In this document: one piece after another, positions 6,127-8,254 of the stretch
How the letters are laid out: every line of letters starts with the position of its first letter
Position numbering within the stretch: position 1 is the stretch's first letter
Origin: Chryseobacterium gleum
Lineage (GTDB): Bacteria; Bacteroidota; Bacteroidia; UBA10329
Length of the DNA: 8,254 bases
Direction: 5' to 3'
NCBI GenBank assembly: GCA_945874195.1
Contig: CAMCFW010000080.1
Span: 1-8,254, forward strand
Position numbers and translations under genes: made by a program
The notes under the pieces: generated by a model
The model's input: the letters and a program-made list of their open reading frames with translations, nothing else
Told to the model about the DNA's origin: nothing
Database searches by the model: none

Positions 6127-8112
6127 TCATCGGCCCAGTTCTCGGAAACCTTTGAAAATGATGTTCAGATCGTTGGCAGCACGATAATCTTTGGCATACA
6201 TCAGATTGAGTCTCGTAATGCCGTCTGCGTCAGGTTGGCCGGCCTCCAATCCGTCCAAAGGATCAAGCACCGGATCGGCCAATTTTGGAAGATGTAAAAT
6301 CGAGGCTTCGTTACTATCCTTAGCATATCCCACCCATGTCCGTTTTCCTATCGTCACCAAGAATGTGTTGCGTACAAACCCGAACGGGTTCTTCATGAAC
6401 CACGCCACAATTGGGCTTATCGAGATCAAGATGATGCTCACGAAAATGTCCAACAGGCGCTTGGTCCGTTTGTTGGTCGGTTTTGAAATGGCATTGATGC
6501 CAAAGGTGTACAGGTCGCCTGCGGTATTGATTGAATTGCTGCCTATGAGGAACATGCTTTCGATGGGCGCGATCTTAAAATCAACCTCCGGAAATTGTGT
6601 CTGAGTCATGCAGTCGATGATGCGTTGGGCCGGAATATCCTTCGCACAGAAGATCACTTCTCCTATCTTATGTATGCGGATGAACTCATCCAATCTTGAC
6701 AGATCTCCCTGGCCTTCCAGTTCGTATTGACCAATGAATCCAGGAGCAACGAAGGTGTCTTTCAATAGCCCTACAACCCGCAGTATCTCGTCCGGGCTTC
6801 CGACCACCAGAAACCGTTTGTTCTTCTCGCTGTTCAGATTGAATCCTTCGATCTTTGCCAAATGGAGCAACAGTCTTAACAATGGAAGAATGGCCAATAC
6901 CCAAGTTGAGCCCAGCAGAATGACCGCTCGGCTGAAGCGCACCTGTTCGCCCATAAGTCCATAACCGATAAGTATGATGGCCGAACCGATGATGGAACCG
7001 CGGACCAAGGCCGACACTTTGATGGGTTGGTCGTAACCTCCCGAAAAGTGAATTGATATGAGCCACACAAGCACATAGAACGGCAACACCAAGAGATAGA
7101 ACTCTTCAGGATAATGAAGGCCTTCGCCCGCTTTCACCGTGGTTTCCCAGTAGCTGGAAATGAGGTAGAGCCCAGCGTAGATCATGGTGCCGTCCAAAAT
7201 GGGCAGCGTTATCCTTTTCGCGAAACGACTGACAAGCGAGACAGAGGCCCTGAGTAGAATGGCGAAGTTGATGAGCAGGGAGAAAAGCCGTGCCCTTTCT
7301 TCCGAAAAATGCTTCCGTGCAAAAATGGCCATGGCATTGTAGAACACATACACATAGTTCAGACTTCCCTTTTTGGTGCTTTCCCCTTTATAATGAATGA
7401 TGCGCGCCTCAGGATAGTAGTAGTTCTTGTAGCCGCCCAGAATGATCCTGTACGAAAGGTCGATGTCTTCGCCATACATGAAATAGTCCTCATCAAGCAG
7501 TCCCACCTTGTCCAATGCCTCTTTGCGCATGAGCATGAACGCGCCCGAAAGCACTTCCACTTGGTGGGTTTCGTCCTTATTCAAGTAACTGAGGTGATAT
7601 TTTCCGAATCGCTTGGATCGCGGAAACAGCCAACTGAGTCCGAATATCTTGTAGAACGCCACTTCTGGCGTGGGCAGACTTCGTTTGCTTTCGGGCAGAA
7701 AATTACCTTTCCCATCCACCATGTTTATGCCCAGCCCACCGGCATCGGGATGCGAGTCCATGAAAGCAACCACCTTTTCAAACGTATCTTCCTCAACCAA
7801 GGTGTCGGGATTGAGCAACAGCACATATTGACCAACGGCAAGGCGCATGGCCTGATTGTTGGCCTTCGAAAAACCTGCGTTTTCCTTATTGGCAATCAGT
7901 TTCACCTTCGGAAATTTGGCCTCGACCATGGCCACCGATCCATCCACAGAATTGTTATCGACCACAAAGACCTCGGCCTCCACGTTCCGAACGGCCACCA
8001 TCACCGATTGCAGGCACTGCTCTAAAAAGTGCTGAACATTATAGTTGACTATGACAATGGAAAGTTTCAGAGCCGGAGTTTTGAAAAAGCGAATTAAAGA
8101 AATGATACCCAT
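6127..8112 (-). CDS. Family 2 glycosyltransferase fused to a degenerate WbaP/WcaJ-like membrane phosphoglycosyl transferase
   Basis: 661 residues. The GT2 domain spans about 17-245: KLSIVIVNYN at the start, nucleotide-binding VVDNNSVDGS (50-59), the DxD-type NPDT (101-104), GAFMLMRK (190-197), the acceptor/base motif FMYGEDIDLSYR (211-222) and IIHYKGEST (238-246), as in rhamnosyl-type GT2 enzymes. Then come about five hydrophobic segments (roughly 276-294, 303-321, 337-356, 370-388, 395-418), a Rossmann-like domain at about 432-540 (FLVVGSP at 434-440) and a further membrane helix at 551-573 opening with KRLLDIFVSI, which matches the start of the bacterial sugar transferase domain. What follows is too short: the FRTM and catalytic Asp-Glu region is absent, while GKRTWVGY (589-596), GIT (631-633) and the tail DLNIIFKGF (648-656) recall the GDMSLVGPRP, KPGIT and LDLKILLKT motifs. 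Likely role: a sugar transferase at the cytoplasmic face of the inner membrane in surface glycan assembly, probably with only the GT2 half active. The ATG at 8110-8112 was taken as start; the fold proper begins near residue 17, and no shorter ATG start precedes it. Confidence 0.9.
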   Translation of the reverse strand: MGIISLIRFFKTPALKLSIVIVNYNVQHFLEQCLQSVMVAVRNVEAEVFVVDNNSVDGSVAMVEAKFPKVKLIANKENAGFSKANNQAMRLAVGQYVLLLNPDTLVEEDTFEKVVAFMDSHPDAGGLGINMVDGKGNFLPESKRSLPTPEVAFYKIFGLSWLFPRSKRFGKYHLSYLNKDETHQVEVLSGAFMLMRKEALDKVGLLDEDYFMYGEDIDLSYRIILGGYKNYYYPEARIIHYKGESTKKGSLNYVYVFYNAMAIFARKHFSEERARLFSLLINFAILLRASVSLVSRFAKRITLPILDGTMIYAGLYLISSYWETTVKAGEGLHYPEEFYLLVLPFYVLVWLISIHFSGGYDQPIKVSALVRGSIIGSAIILIGYGLMGEQVRFSRAVILLGSTWVLAILPLLRLLLHLAKIEGFNLNSEKNKRFLVVGSPDEILRVVGLLKDTFVAPGFIGQYELEGQGDLSRLDEFIRIHKIGEVIFCAKDIPAQRIIDCMTQTQFPEVDFKIAPIESMFLIGSNSINTAGDLYTFGINAISKPTNKRTKRLLDIFVSIILISISPIVAWFMKNPFGFVRNTFLVTIGKRTWVGYAKDSNEASILHLPKLADPVLDPLDGLEAGQPDADGITRLNLMYAKDYRAANDLNIIFKGFRELGR

Positions 8113-8123
8113 TAAAGGGCGTA

Positions 8124-8155
8124 TTGCGGATGCGGGATTATGCGAATGTGCGAAT
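8124..8155. repeat. Short degenerate tandem repeat, unit about 8 bases
   Basis: On the plus strand four consecutive 8-base words read TTGCGGAT, GCGGGATT, ATGCGAAT and GTGCGAAT, sharing a GCGRAT-like core (GCGGAT, GCGGGAT, GCGAAT, GCGAAT). They fill most of the 53-base gap between the unidentified upstream gene and the glycosyltransferase fusion. No promoter element or terminator is visible there. Function unknown; it may be a simple intergenic repeat. Confidence 0.4.
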
Positions 8156-8165
8156 TGGCGACCTT

Positions 8166-8254
8166 CTATCTCACCAGTGAATTCTCGTAGGGAACACGGT
8201 TCACCAACGACCGACCGAGGGTGATCTCATCCGTATACTCCAAGCCCCCGCCAA
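8166..8254 (-). CDS. C-terminal fragment of an unidentified protein
   Basis: The frame enters from the right edge and reads 28 residues, GGGLEYTDEITLG then RSLVNRVPYENSLVR, before a TAG at 8166-8168. The other two minus-strand frames meet stops within this stretch, and the residue mix is protein-like with no low complexity. It is co-directional with the glycosyltransferase and ends 53 bp upstream of it, so it may be the preceding gene of the same transcription unit. I do not recognise the family from 28 residues. It could be a chance frame, hence the modest confidence. Confidence 0.5.
   Translation of the reverse strand, partial: GGGLEYTDEITLGRSLVNRVPYENSLVR

Noticed and set aside
6686..7066. 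Minus-strand 126-codon frame inside the glycosyltransferase
   Set aside because: It overlaps the membrane and Rossmann part of the real frame out of phase and shows no domain or plausible start context.
7309..8025. Long plus-strand open frame of 238 codons opposite the glycosyltransferase
   Set aside because: It lies wholly antisense to clear GT2 motifs, shows no recognisable domain, and its His/Val-rich composition is what the opposite strand of a conserved gene produces.

Overview
The window looks like chromosomal DNA from a member of the Bacteroidota with mid-range GC, perhaps a Flavobacteriales or Cryomorphaceae-like marine lineage; the finer placement is inference. Three things support the phylum: two copies of the Bacteroidota-type -7 promoter element TAnnTTTG (both TATCTTTG), no clear Shine-Dalgarno sites, and a pair of secreted proteins with TPR, PD40 beta-propeller and carboxypeptidase-regulatory-like domains, the domain order found in envelope proteins such as PorE of the type IX secretion system. 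All genes lie on the minus strand, so transcription runs from high to low coordinates. Almost the whole window is coding; the largest gap is about 142 bases.

In transcription order: (1) 8166-8254 is the C-terminal end of an unidentified gene that continues past the right edge. (2) 6127-8112 encodes a 661-residue fusion protein: an N-terminal family 2 glycosyltransferase, a block of membrane segments, a Rossmann-like domain, and a much shortened remnant of a WbaP/WcaJ-type phosphoglycosyl transferase. (3) 4740-6074 encodes a lipoylated E2 acyltransferase of a 2-oxo acid dehydrogenase complex, most likely the branched-chain type, with its own promoter. (4) 3026-4648 encodes a 540-residue secreted TPR/PD40/regulatory-domain protein. 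(5) 1-2883 encodes a paralogue of gene 4 with the same domain order, followed by a coiled coil of more than 400 residues rich in Ala, Glu, Lys and Gln. It runs off the left edge, so its true C-terminus is not visible.

Genes 4 and 5 form a tandem duplicate pair and probably act at the periplasmic face of the outer membrane or on peptidoglycan. The glycosyltransferase fusion probably acts at the inner membrane in surface polysaccharide synthesis. The E2 gene is metabolic and has no E1 or E3 partner in the window. The most unusual points are the eroded phosphoglycosyl transferase fused to a GT2 domain, and the TolA-like coil added to one member of the PD40 pair. No RNA gene, CRISPR array, insertion sequence or origin was seen.
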